Source of the DNA: Allomesorhizobium sp043769475
GTDB taxonomy: Bacteria; Pseudomonadota; Alphaproteobacteria; Rhizobiales; Rhizobiaceae
DNA: 64,000 bases
Direction of reading: 5' to 3'
Assembly: GCF_043769475.1 (NCBI RefSeq)
Contig: NZ_CP171729.1
Span: 186,001 to 250,000 of the forward strand
The notes under the pieces are model-generated. The model searched no databases, was not told the DNA's origin, and saw only the letters and a program-made list of their open reading frames with translations. A program made the position numbers and the translations under genes. Of the stretch, positions 25,827 to 36,376 are shown one piece after another (position 1 is the stretch's first letter; every line of letters starts with the position of its first letter).

Positions 25827-26744
25827 TTAATCTGCGTTCGTGAATGGGAGAGCGACCGTGCCGACAGCGATAGGCTGCCGCTGCAAGTCGAACACCGCCA
25901 CCCGAACATTCAGACTGCCATAGCTCTTAGCGCCCGTCCCAAAACCGCCTGCTCGCCCGCTTAAATAGAAAAGCACCGAACTGCCTGCAGCGTAGAAAGC
26001 ACCAGAATCTTCCGCGCTAAGGTCTGCGAACTTGATGGCATCAGAAACTCCAGCTTCTACGCCGCTGCTCGCCGCGTTCGTGAGGAAGTCCTCAATAGTT
26101 GAGGATGACCAAAATTTCTTCTCAGCCGACAGCGTGGCAACGACATTCCCTGACGTCTCAATGTCGATTGACTTCACGATATTTTCGGACACGGCGTAGC
26201 TGACCGAGACCTCAAAGGTCTCCCTTTTCCCTTCAGAATTGATGAACGAGGACTTGAGGATACTGTTGGAACTCTCCTCTGCCACACCTGATCCGTTAGA
26301 CCAAACATAAACCGATGCCGGCTGCTCAGTGTCGTTGGGACCGTGGTAGATCGGGGAACTGTCATCGACCTGCATTGTGCTGTTTCGAGCAGGAAATTCG
26401 TTGCAAGCTACTTCACCAGGTGGGAGCGGTTTCGCCGGATGATGACTCAAAGTAGTTCCCTCCCACCGGAAACTGAGTCCCACGGCAGCACTTTCGTTCT
26501 TCACGTAATTCCTAGCCACGAGCGTGCCGTTCACATCGTCAAGATCCGAGGCATAAGAGAATTCGCCATCGGAGCTCTTCTTCGACCCGAAAACCTTGAT
26601 GGGATCCGTTTGGTCGAAATTTGAAAGGTTACAATCAATCTCCGCTCTTGCGGAGTTTGGCAGAAGCGTCGTCATGACACCGACCAACAACCACGAGATC
26701 AGCGCGCGTGCGACGGCATTCGGCCCACAGGTCTTTTGGTTCAT
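25827..26744 (-). CDS. Secreted protein of unknown function
   Basis: About 305 residues from the ATG at 26744 (a GTG six codons upstream is an alternative). A clear signal peptide (ALISWLLVGVMTTLLPNSARA) precedes a mature domain starting EIDCNLSNF. The body is Ser/Gly/Asn-rich and beta-strand-like. Two Cys (near residues 37 and 112) could form a disulfide. No known domain recognised. It forms a two-gene operon with the downstream four-helix membrane protein, and the pair is convergent with the DUF2235 hydrolase gene. Confidence 0.72.
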   Translation of the reverse strand: MNQKTCGPNAVARALISWLLVGVMTTLLPNSARAEIDCNLSNFDQTDPIKVFGSKKSSDGEFSYASDLDDVNGTLVARNYVKNESAAVGLSFRWEGTTLSHHPAKPLPPGEVACNEFPARNSTMQVDDSSPIYHGPNDTEQPASVYVWSNGSGVAEESSNSILKSSFINSEGKRETFEVSVSYAVSENIVKSIDIETSGNVVATLSAEKKFWSSSTIEDFLTNAASSGVEAGVSDAIKFADLSAEDSGAFYAAGSSVLFYLSGRAGGFGTGAKSYGSLNVRVAVFDLQRQPIAVGTVALPFTNAD

Positions 26745-26762
26745 TGTCTTTCCCCTAACCAT

Positions 26763-27140
26763 CTTAGCCGAGTGGCACTCTGCGCGGCATTAACCTCTAA
26801 CGGGATGGACTATCAACAAGATCCTTCCAAGCATAGGGCAATGGCTCACGGCGACCCAAGGTCGGCCAAGTCTAAGTGTCCGTTCCAAAAAGAGTTGAGT
26901 GATTTCAGCAGGTTGTGATTCCGTCGGATTTGCGAGATTCGATGGAGATCACGATGGCCTGGACTGAAATCACCCGTGCGCATTATGAGCGGCGTTGCGT
27001 CCGTTACGCAAGATGGGGTATCCGGCTTGAGCCTCACCCTTGGACGGCGGTGGATGGTAGGAGAAAGGTGCTGCGCTTCGAGCGATGGTAAACGTGGTCA
27101 TGTTTTGCAACAGCCACAAGCATCGGAAAGGAAGCGCAGC
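26763..27140. other. Upstream region with IS ends
   Basis: It holds the promoter region of the secreted-protein gene (minus strand), an IS5-type fragment (26943-27005) and the left end of the IS110-type element. No complete gene is present. Confidence 0.55.
26943..27005 (+). pseudogene. IS5-family transposase, N-terminal fragment
   Basis: The plus strand reads MEITMAWTEITRAHYERR-like residues (MAWTEITRAHYERRCVRYAR from about 26954), a start phrase common to IS5-family transposases in rhizobia. It breaks off after about 20 codons at the junction with the IS110-type element, which probably inserted here. Confidence 0.65.
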
Positions 27141-28178
27141 GTGAAGCATTATACGGGCCTTGATGTCTCGGTGAAAGAGACCGCTATCTGCATTGTCGAT
27201 GAAACGGGCAAGATTTGCCGAGAGGTGAAGGTTTCCAGCCACCCCGACGACCTGATCGCAGTGTTGCGAGATCCGGCTTGGAATCTTGAGCGGGTTGGTC
27301 TTGAAGCCGGACCTTTATCGCAATGGCTATTCGAGGCCCTAGCCAGGGCCGGCCTGCCGGTGATTTGCATCGAAACGCGCCATGTTAAAGCCTTCCTGAA
27401 GGCTCAGCCGAACAAGACCGATCGCAATGATGCACGTGGCATCGCGCAGATGATGCGGGTCAATCTGTACCGCCCTGTGCATGTCAAGACGCTGACGAGC
27501 CAGAAGCGGCGAGCTCTGCTGACGGCGCGCAAGCTGCTGCAAGGAAAGGCGATCGCCATTGAAAACGACATTCGCGGACTGTTGCGCAATTTTGGGCTGA
27601 AGGTCGGGAACGTTGGAGCGGTCAAATTCGAAGAGCGGATTCGCGAGTTGGTCGATAACATGGCGGATCTTCAGGAAGTCATGGATCCGCTGCTGACAGC
27701 GAGGCATAAGTTGCGTGAGGAATTCTCCCGGTTGCACAAGAAGGTTCTGGACATCTCGCGCAACGATGAGATGTGCCGGCTTCTGATGACGATCCCCGGT
27801 GTCGGTCCCGTCGTATCGCTGGCGTTCACGAGCACCATCGACATTCCGCAGCGGTTCAAGAACTCGAAGGCTGTTGGACCGATACTGGGGCTGACGCCGA
27901 AGCTCAACGAGTCGGGAGAAAGCAAGCGTGTTGGATGTATATCACTGTGCGGTGACGCGATGATGCGAACGCTGCTTTACGAAGCCGCCCAGACCTTGAT
28001 GATCAATGTGAGAAAATGGTCATGGCTGAAGGCCTGGGCGATGAACATCGCCAAACGGCGCGGCATGCGAAAGGCCATTGTCGCGCTCGCCCGCAGGCTG
28101 GCGGTCATCATGCATCGCATGATGAGTGACGGCACTGAATTTTGCTGGACGCGGGATGATTTGCCAGCCGCCATCTGA
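27141..28178 (+). CDS. IS110-family transposase
   Basis: About 345 residues starting at GTG 27141 (MKHYTGLDVSVKETAICIVDE). The N-terminal DEDD domain is visible (GLDVS, VGLEAGPLSQWL, TDRNDARGIAQMM), and the C-terminal Transposase_20 domain carries MTIPGVGPVVSLAFTSTID with a Ser in SGESKRVGCISLCGDAMMRTLLYEAA. IS110 elements lack long inverted repeats, and a bridge RNA is known for some of them in the flanking non-coding DNA. The gene looks complete. The alternative start 55 codons upstream overlaps the IS5 relic and is unlikely. Confidence 0.92.
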   Translation: MKHYTGLDVSVKETAICIVDETGKICREVKVSSHPDDLIAVLRDPAWNLERVGLEAGPLSQWLFEALARAGLPVICIETRHVKAFLKAQPNKTDRNDARGIAQMMRVNLYRPVHVKTLTSQKRRALLTARKLLQGKAIAIENDIRGLLRNFGLKVGNVGAVKFEERIRELVDNMADLQEVMDPLLTARHKLREEFSRLHKKVLDISRNDEMCRLLMTIPGVGPVVSLAFTSTIDIPQRFKNSKAVGPILGLTPKLNESGESKRVGCISLCGDAMMRTLLYEAAQTLMINVRKWSWLKAWAMNIAKRRGMRKAIVALARRLAVIMHRMMSDGTEFCWTRDDLPAAI

Positions 28179-28500
28179 TCTCAAACGATAACGGCGCGGC
28201 ATAAAAAGGAGATAACGGGATCCGCAACCCGGCGGATAGGTGTCCGTCGCAGGACGATGGTGAAGTGAGTTCGAAGATCGCTTTGTTCGGTCGTGAAATG
28301 ACGCTCAGAACGCACGCAAGATTGTTCTACTTCATCATTCTAACCCCATGGTGGGAGGGCCAAAGGCCGATCCCGGAGAGAAGCAAGACCCTGCGAAGAC
28401 ACCAAAAACCGGAGAAGCGGAAAAGTTCGAAAGCGCTTGACCTTTACCAGCCGAATAGAGAAGCGATCTGACCGATGCGGAGTGGGCGCTGATTGCGCCG
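28179..28500. other. Junction between IS110-type and IS5-type elements
   Basis: The non-coding right end of the IS110-type element is followed by the truncated start of the IS5-type gene. No other feature is seen. In frame with the IS5 gene, codons for RSDLTDAEWALIAP run back to a stop at 28456 without a usual start codon. Confidence 0.5.
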
Positions 28501-29229
28501 ATGATGCCGTCGGCGAACCGCATCGGCCGGCCGCGCAAGACGGACCTGCGCGAGGTCGTGAACGCACTTCTTTACCTCGCCTCGTCGGGCGGCGCGTGGC
28601 GATTGCTGCCGAAAGACTTCCCACCCTTTTCAACGGTGCAGAAGTACTTCTATCGCTGGCGTGAGGAGGGCCTGTTGCGGACCATCAGCAACAGCCTCGT
28701 CATGGCGGCGCGCGAGGCCGAGGGTCGGGAAGCGAGTCCCACGGCGGGGGTGATCGACAGCCAATCGGTCAAGACCACGGAAAGCGGCGGAATTCGGGGC
28801 TTCGACGCGGGAAAGAAGATCAACGGGCGCAAGCGTCACATCGTTGTCGACACCATCGGCCTGATGGTCGGTCTCGTCGTCCATGCCGCCGATATCCAGG
28901 ACCGGGACGGCGCACCGGCTGCCCTCAAGACCATTCTCGAACGCTGGCCGTGGCTGCGACACGTCTTCGCCGACGGCGGCTATGCCGGGCCGAAGCTTAA
29001 GGGCGCGATGCAAAAGATCGGCACGTTCACCCTGGAGATCGTCAAGCGGACGGACAAAGCCAAAGGCTTCGAGGTCCTGCCGCGCCGCTGGGTCGTGGAG
29101 CGCACATTCGCATGGCTGGGGCGATGCCGCAGGCTGGCCAAGGACTGGGAGAAATCCATCGCCTCCGCAGAAGCCTGGATATACGTCGCCCACATTCGCC
29201 TGCTCACACGCAGGCTCGCAAGAGCTTGA
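28501..29229 (+). CDS. IS5-family transposase, probably 5'-truncated
   Basis: From the ATG at 28501 there are 242 residues with typical features: RIGRPRKTDLREVVNALLYLASSGGAWRLLP, GVIDSQSVKTTESGG with the first catalytic Asp, FADGGYAGPKLKGAM with the second, and RRWVVERTFAWLGRCRRLAKDWE with the Glu. Upstream codons still encode RSDLTDAEWALIAPMMP, the usual N-terminus, but a stop (28456) and no start codon precede them, so the 5' end was lost at the junction. The right end near 29235-29265 has a plausible terminus (GATTCAGGCTC) with no left partner found. Confidence 0.85.
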   Translation: MMPSANRIGRPRKTDLREVVNALLYLASSGGAWRLLPKDFPPFSTVQKYFYRWREEGLLRTISNSLVMAAREAEGREASPTAGVIDSQSVKTTESGGIRGFDAGKKINGRKRHIVVDTIGLMVGLVVHAADIQDRDGAPAALKTILERWPWLRHVFADGGYAGPKLKGAMQKIGTFTLEIVKRTDKAKGFEVLPRRWVVERTFAWLGRCRRLAKDWEKSIASAEAWIYVAHIRLLTRRLARA

Positions 29230-29397
29230 TATCAAAACATCCTTTTTGATTCAGGCTCTAAACATGCCAAAGCAATGCTCTCCCTCAAGCGCACTACCCC
29301 AATCAAGACCTGCCGAGCGCCGGCTCCCGGTTCGCGCCTCTAATCAGCCATTCAGGTAGGCGCTGGGAATGGCTAAAAGCTGCCTCTGATAGGTGTG

Positions 29398-30934
29398 CTA
29401 AAAGTGACCGGTATAAAGCCGCAGCGACTCCTCGACGATAACCGGCAGGCGATCTTCTCCCTTCAACATCGCGTTCAGGTGCCCTTCGAGAGTGTAATCA
29501 TAGGAACTATTCATGAGTGGAGCGCCGCCCGCGGCAATGATAAAGTTGTACTTAGTAACATAGCGGCTGCGTATTTCCAGGCGCCCTCGCAGCGACTGGA
29601 GCTTGCCCTCTATCATAGCCGACCCGTCATCGGCCTCCGCACGAGTGACGAGGTGAATTCCGTCGACCAAGCCATATTCTTCCCAATAGTAAGCAAATGG
29701 ACTGTCACCGGCCGCCACCTCCGCAATCCGTTCCGGCGTCCGCTCATAGATGCCGATCGGTGGTAGCGGATCGACCTCGACGTAAACGAAGTTATACTTG
29801 TACGAGGCAGGATTGACGGCCGCCACGCGGACAATCTTCATCTCTTCGCCATTGATGAGCAGGCAGTCCGCCGCTTCCGCATAGCTGCTGATCTGGAGGT
29901 TCGATGGTCCTCGTGACCACCAGATCGGGGTGCCGTCCTCGAATGCGAGGGGTTGCGCGAGGAGACGCGCGAAGCGTTGCCGGATCGTCTCGTCGCCCTC
30001 GAACCAAGTAATCCCGCGGATGCCGGGGAAAGCGTCGCCGAACCGCTGGGCGAACACGACGGTGCTATGCGCGCCGCGCAGCGTCGGCAATCTTGGCGCT
30101 GCGGCCGCCGCCGCGACCCGGGCCTCGACCTGGATTGCTGCGTCGAAAATCAGCTCTGCAAGAACAAGCTGATCCTTGGACGATATCGGTGCCCGCGCCG
30201 CCCGGCCACCACGCCGTGCTGCGTAGAGGGCCCTTAGTGCGCCAAGCCGCTTGCGGCGCTCGTGGAGCAGTATTGTGAGGGTGTCAGCACCGATGTCGAG
30301 ATCGAATTCCTCACCGGGATTGGCGTCACCGGAATCATTTAGGAACTGGATCATGGCGGCGTGCCGCATGGCGGGCTTCGGTGCCGCATCGTACTTGTCG
30401 TCGAACGGCTTGAGCGTAGGGGCGCCCAAGGCATTCACGCCGAGGAAGGCATTGCGCGTCTTCTGCACAAACCGGAAGCATTCGCCCACCAGGCGTTCCG
30501 CCACCGCGCGTTCTCCTGCGCCGGGAAGTCCATCCCTGATTTCGCCGTTTGAGAGGTCGAGGAACTGATTGTCCGAGAAGAATTCGGCGGCCCCATCCTT
30601 GTGAATGTTCGCCGCGACCTCCGGCATTGTTGCCACCACGACGCTGCTGAGAACCGCACTGCGGTCGGCGCGTCCCAGCCGCTTGCCCAACTCGTCTTCG
30701 AGTAAAAGCTTGTGCCGGAGCAACGCCTCGAGCTCAATCAGCCCGGTCCGTCGCATCGGGAATCTCGGGCATGACGATGGCGAGGTCGACATCGCTCTTG
30801 TCGTTGTACTGCGCACCGTCGCGATAGACCAGGCTCCCGAAGACATAGATCCCTTGGGGGTTCAGGTTGGCACGGAAAGCTTTGGCCCAGTCAGTGAGAT
30901 ATGACCTCGTCGCTGCAACGTGCTCTGCGGACAA
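29398..30934 (-). pseudogene. Nucleotidyltransferase-domain protein, frame broken by +1
   Basis: The first frame (ATG 30934) gives the nucleotidyltransferase core: IYVFGSLVYRDGAQYNDKSDVDLAIVMPEIPD, with the GS motif and DxD metal ligands. The second frame continues from about 30740 (LIELEALLRHKLLLEDELGKR) for about 445 residues to LYTGHF at 29398. Together they give about 510 residues: NTase, a helical region and a C-terminal mixed domain (GITWFEGDETIRQRF, WWSRGPSNLQISSYAEAADCLLINGEE) that I do not recognise. It lies 85 bp downstream of the SMC-like gene on the same strand, so it is probably its partner. As read it is interrupted once; the cause is unknown. Confidence 0.75.
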
Positions 30935-31019
30935 CTGCTGTCTCCTTCTCGTAAAAGATATCTCGGACGCGATAACTGAAATCTCTTAGGAGATTCTCAA
31001 TATCGGTCACTGCAAGGAT

Positions 31020-34000
31020 TTAGGCCGGTTGCTCGAAAAGCACGCCGACAACCTCCAAGACATGCGTAAGACGCGGCAATCCGCCTTCGCCAGTCACGCT
31101 CAACAGCTCGCTTGGCGACATTCCGTCTGGGTTGAGACTTTCCAGCACGACGATGGCGCCGCGCCGACGCAAGCGTTTGAAATAACGCGTTCCCGACTCA
31201 TCAACAGCAATGACGAGACGTCCTTCCAGGCCGTCAAGGGCTTCAGACGTCGTTGGCGCGTCACGGCTCATTAGGTACTGTCCGTCGAGAGCGATCGGCT
31301 CTGCGCTGCGGCCGCTCACCTTGAAGAGCTTTGCTTTCTCCAGAAGCTTTGTGACGATGCCAAAGTCGGGAAGGGCGATAAATTCCACATTCGCGCTCAT
31401 GGGCGGCAGGGGCAGGTAGGATGCTGCAAAGAGGGTTCCTACGATTTTTCGTGGCGAGAGCCTCTCGCGCGGTACGATTACGGGCTGGGCCAGCGCATAC
31501 GGGTCGACACTCTGGCCTGTAAGGACAGCGATATTCGGATGGGCCTCCGTCTCGTTGTAGCGCCGGGCAAGAAGCTTGTCGCCGAACGCGGCGGTAACGA
31601 GATTGCGCTCATTGACCTTGGCGTAGTTGCAAGTGATGATCACGTCACCGATCGACGCTACCGGATCGAGCGTGCCCGCAGCCAGCTGGTAGGCGTCATG
31701 ATTATAGAGCGTGATGTCGACGGCTTGAGCGAGATTCTCAATCGTTATCAAACCGTCCCCGGCGCGGCCGTCTGTTCGCGCCGCGGCCGCCATTCCGGTA
31801 TGCACGAGTTTCAGTTTTTTCAGGTCGGCGGCGTTTCCTGCTGGGAAGGAAACGACATTATCCATCCAGGGAAAAAGTCTCGGCTCCCCCGCATAGGCCT
31901 CATACTCGGCGTACACCTTGAAGCCCGTGTGAATCTGGCTTTGAAGCGTAGTCTCCCAAAAGCTTTTCACGTCGCCCGCTTCGGCAAGGCCAATCGTACC
32001 GTCAAAAACATGATGCGATTCATTGATGACCTTCATCTGCTTGCCGCCGCCGCCGGAAAGCGTCTTGTAGAGCTTGTCAAACGCCGAATGGCTGAACGGC
32101 GCCACACTGGCATCGCGCCGTTCTTTTAGCAGCTTCGCCAGATCGCCGATCGTCATGTCGCACACGGATGGCTCTTCCGCGCGCAGCATAATTTTCAGAA
32201 GGTCTTCGCAGTAGGTGCGAATGTCCCGGATATATTCGTAGGCGAGCTTGTCATCAGACTTCCGTTCGGCCTCCGCATAGGCGGCCGCAAGGGCGTGGCC
32301 GTTGACGATCGTTGTGACCTTGCTGCTGGCATTCAGGCGGACAACGAGCCCCTGCTGTCCTGTAAGATTCTCAATGTTCACGAGAAGCTGGAAGAACTGC
32401 CGCTCGTGGGTGATGAGAACCAGCTGCGCCGCGCCGACGGTAGCCGCGTCCGCATTCGCGAGCCGCGCCAGCTCTTGCGCCCATTTCCTTTTGTTGCGCG
32501 GATCGAACGTGACTTGCGGATCGTCGAGAAGCATCAAAGGAAATGGGTTGCTGCCGAGCGCTTCAATGGTCTGCTCGCGCATGGCCAGCGTGAAAGCCCA
32601 GAGAATGGCGCGAAGCCAAGAGCTGTTGGCGACGGTGGAGGCGTCGATCCGGATGCCATGGTCAAAGCTCCCGGAAACCTGAACCGATTTCTTGCTGAGA
32701 GCGGCATCCTCAAAAGAAAGCCGCTCCCTGAATTGGATACGGTCAAGGACGGACTTCATCCGGCCGGACAGTGCCGAGATCGAACTGGCCGTTTCTGCCG
32801 CGACGAGGCCGCGCAGGTCCTTGAGAGGCTCAAGCGCCTCGGCGATCGCTTCCCGGACGCGCTGATCCGTGTGGATCACAAGCCAATCCTCGGCGTGCTT
32901 CGCCGCGTCCCGAAGCGCCTTTGCCAGATCGTCAAGCGGGGCGACCTTTTCCAGCGCTTCTTCCAGCGAGGCGAGCCGGCCTTCCAGGCTGGCTGCCGGG
33001 AAGATGCCCTTTTCGTCGGCAACGCCTTTCAGCGCGCTCCACGCTTCAACGAACGAGGGTCGTTCGACCGCCCACCACTCGACCAGCGCTGACACTCGTT
33101 CAACACGGGACAGATACTGCCGTGGCGGGGACATCGGCCGGAACTTCGAGGTCCGCATGGTTGAAGCCAGGCATTCTTTCGGTGAGCGCGGCAGCCGTCC
33201 CGGCAGCGAAATCCGCCATGCCCGTCAACACGGTGGCAAAGGGCGCTTCCTCTACAAATCTTTCCCTGACAGCTTTCTCAAATGAAGTTCGCGGCTGCAT
33301 TGCCGCCAGCGCAGCGAAGTGCGGTATTAGCAACGCGGGGATTGCGTCTCTGACCTCTTTTTCAATCGCCGCGCACGCGTCGGCAAGCTTGCGCTGTGCC
33401 GCGTCGGCTGCCGCTTTCAGGGCAGCAAGCTCGGCCGCGAGCGCCCTCTGGTGCGGGAGAGAAAGTTTGCTTTGGCACAAAGGGCAATCGGCGTCCTCGT
33501 GCTCGTGGCCTGCGGCTACGAAATTCTGGGCAGCCAGCGCCTTCAAACGAAGCCGCAGATCTTCACCTTGTCTCTTATCCCACGCTATCGCCTGCCCGAT
33601 CTGTGATTGCGCCGTCGTCAATATCCCGGAAAGCGCAGAGATGCGTGAATCAGCGTGTGCGGCCTTCAAGGCGGCCCATGCCTCGAAGAGAGTGATGCCT
33701 TTGACATTTTGTTGCAGCACGCCGCGTGCCGCAGTGACCGCGCTCCTTATCCGTGCGCGATGTTCCGGGTTCGCCGTGTTGATGTCCGCAGCGACCTCCG
33801 CCTGGAGCGCGCGCGAGTGTGTTGCCGCAAGGGTGGCAGCGCTGTCCGCGAGTTCGCGAAGTCCCTGCGCATATGTCTTGTCTTCTGGCTTGCCGGCAAT
33901 CGTCAGCGCGAAGCCCGCCTTGCGGCTTTCCTCCGCTGCCCGTTCGAGCGCGGTTTCCAGTTTGGTTTCGATGCCCTGGATACCCTTGTCAGAGCCGTAC

Positions 34001-34875
34001 TTTAGCAACCGCTTGGCCTTATGAGAAAAACTGGCCGCACCTTCGCCGATGTCTGCAAGTTGGTCGAGGCCCGTCAGGAGCTTGACGGCCTCGTATATCG
34101 AATGGCTCTTCTCGCCGAAACCGATCCGCGCTAGCCGCGTCGGCATTAGCAATCCAGTTTCGACCAGTTGCGGCGCCGTCCCGAGGGCGGGGTCTACCCT
34201 GCTTTCGAACTGCGGCTCGCCCACCGGGGGAGCTGTCAGCCGCCGGAAGGCTTCAGCTGTGCTTCCGTGGTCGTCCTGAAATAGAAGGCGGACCCACGCT
34301 TCAGCCGTTCCGGCCAGCTTCAGGGCATTCGGAGGATACGCAACCGTCGGCGGCCAATCGCCGATCTGCACGCCCGAGTCATTGAACACGGGCATACGCC
34401 GCCCGTCATCCTTCACAAGACCATCCTGGTCGCGGCAGCGGTAGCCCGTAAGCGCCCAGATGATCGCGCTCGCAATCGAGGTCTTACCGGAACCGTTCTG
34501 ACCTTCCAGGCACCAGTTTTGCCTATTCGCTGCCAGCACGAAAAGAGGGCCATCCACAAGGTTCAGTCCCCCAAACCCCGTGGCCTCCACTCTTGCAAGC
34601 CGCCAGCGGTCGCTGCCCGTAGCCAGAGGCGTTGCGGATTGCTGCAAAGCCGGGTCGAACGACGAGTTATTCCAAGCAGCGATGAGCCCGCTGAAAAGCT
34701 CCTCACTGCCTGCCGCGACCTTGGCTTTGTCAGACGACAGCAGGAAGTGAAACAAGCGCCTTGCGGCGGGAGAGGACAGGTGTATCTGACCAGCCTTGAT
34801 CTCCCCGAAGCTTTTCCAGCTTTGGATTTCTCCCGAAAGCAGTTTGTGCGTCGCCTCCGACAATGAAATGGGCAT
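31020..34875 (-). pseudogene. SMC-like zinc-hook ATPase with C-terminal LexA/S24-like domain, frame broken by +1
   Basis: Frame one (34875-33100) starts with a ~90-residue lead, then Walker A GQNGSGKTS at residues 125-133, a coiled-coil arm and a zinc hook (DADCPLCQSKLSLP, near residue 462). Frame two (from about 33150 to 31020) continues with the returning coiled coil, Walker B PLMLLDDPQVTFDP, LVLITHERQFF, a long middle region, and a C-terminal ~110 residues like S24/LexA peptidases: VSGRSAEPIALDGQYL has the GxS nucleophile position and RYFKRLRRRG the Lys. The frames overlap by 59 bp; the intended join is near 33105. The whole protein would be about 1,280 residues. Such ATPases act on DNA in repair or phage defence. 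A nucleotidyltransferase gene follows. Confidence 0.8.
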
Positions 34876-35347
34876 GCGTCCTCCCCGCCATAAGAAACTA
34901 GGATAGAAGCTCGGTGCGGACCATCAAAATGTGCGCAATAGCATGACAGAGTACGGTCACGAAAATTTTCTAATGAAAACAGCATAGTAAACCCAGAGTC
35001 TGAGCTAGGTCATCATGTTCTAAAGCCGCTGGCACGCAATTGAATTTCGACATCGCGGAGCCAGCATCGACTGTGGCTTCCCGCTTCATCAGTCGATTCT
35101 GATTGTAGTTCCAGAGGTTGAATGTCTGTTAGCACATCTTAGGACGCCAAAAAGCCGCCAGTCGGCCTTCGCCCCCAGCCTGCCAGCAATGCGCTTCTTT
35201 ATCGCCGCTAGACTGCGACACCGGATTCCGAAAATCTTCCGTTCGTTCAGGAGGTCAGTCGTTCGAGCAAGGCACCCTCGGCCTGAGCGGTCAGATCGCA
35301 GCCGGCACCCGCTTCAAGGTCGCTGGCGGCGATGCTATATCCACGCC
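34876..35347. other. Divergent intergenic region, no gene seen
   Basis: AT-richer than its flanks near 34900-35000. It lies between the minus-strand SMC-like gene and the plus-strand DUF2971-like gene, so it probably holds both promoters. I could not define a specific site. An in-frame extension of the downstream gene to 35189 is Arg-rich and unlikely to be translated. Confidence 0.5.
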
Positions 35348-36376
35348 ATGGGAAAGGTGACCGTCGATCAGATACGCCAGCGGCTCGAGGGCATCGAGCA
35401 GCGTCGGCGCCACTACGAATTGAAGTCAGAACAGCCCGGCCGTCTTTCGCGACACGAAGTCTGGAGGCATGCCTATCTTGCCCGCCCCTACCTCGTCGGA
35501 GCGCCGGACGATCGGGCGGCCGACCGGCTCTGCAACATCTTCATGAACGTCATGGAGCTTGGCAAGGAGGGGAAAATCGTTCCCGTGCCTATGTCCGAGA
35601 CCGACGAATACATGCAGGTCTTCACACATATGCTCGAGGAGTATGGCTCGCGCAACGGAGGGATGCCGCCGGGGGAACTGATCGGCAGAGCCAGGGCGCC
35701 GATCCTCAAGTATTTCGAGCACGGGACGCCGATCGGCTTCACCATGTTCCAGGGCTACGAGGCGCCGAGCACACCGATCCTCGTCAAGTACGGCAAGCGG
35801 CAGTTCCTCGAACCCATGTTACGAGCGGGCGACCTGCGCCTCGCCAACGCCGGTCTCTATAGTGACATGGGCTTCCTCGACGCGGTCCGCGACGACGAGA
35901 CCAGCCGCACCTTCTTCATACCAACTTACAAGGAGCGGCTCGCTGGCGAGACCCATCTCGACTTTCAGGGACACCGGGTCGAGTTCAACGACGACGATAT
36001 CGTGCTGCCGCTCGTGTTCGACGACTACTACCTCTTCAGCCTGTGCGAGAGTATCCACTACCGGATGCCAACCGACTTCGACGCCGACGCAGCGATTGTC
36101 ATCCGCGATCCTATCCGCTTCAAACAGCGGCTGATCTCGACGTTCCTCGTGCGCTTCACCGACTGGGTGCCGATGGAAGGCCGGGTCACCTACTACGACC
36201 CCTACCGCGACTATTCGAAATTCAGCGTTCCCGAGATGGCGAAGCACTTCGGCTACGCCTACCAGAAAGAGGTGCGGGTCGCCTTCCGCCCGCGCAGGAA
36301 ACCGTCCACGCCGCTCGAACCGCTCTTCCTATCGATCGGTCCGATGACCGACTATGCGGAGATGGTCTCCGTCTAA
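35348..36376 (+). CDS. DUF2971-like protein of unknown function
   Basis: About 342 residues from ATG 35348 (MGKVTVDQIRQRLEGIEQRRRHYELKSEQ). The centre and C-terminus resemble DUF2971-type proteins: LVKYGKRQFLEPMLRAGDLRLANAGLYSD, where a short sheet leads into the position often filled by fNDPfd, and later AKHFGYAYQKEVRVAFRP, similar to the family's yxxExR motif. The assignment is tentative. There is no signal peptide or membrane segment. Genes of this type are often found in mobile or defence loci, and this one is divergent from the SMC-like ATPase operon. The function is unknown. Confidence 0.6.
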   Translation: MGKVTVDQIRQRLEGIEQRRRHYELKSEQPGRLSRHEVWRHAYLARPYLVGAPDDRAADRLCNIFMNVMELGKEGKIVPVPMSETDEYMQVFTHMLEEYGSRNGGMPPGELIGRARAPILKYFEHGTPIGFTMFQGYEAPSTPILVKYGKRQFLEPMLRAGDLRLANAGLYSDMGFLDAVRDDETSRTFFIPTYKERLAGETHLDFQGHRVEFNDDDIVLPLVFDDYYLFSLCESIHYRMPTDFDADAAIVIRDPIRFKQRLISTFLVRFTDWVPMEGRVTYYDPYRDYSKFSVPEMAKHFGYAYQKEVRVAFRPRRKPSTPLEPLFLSIGPMTDYAEMVSV

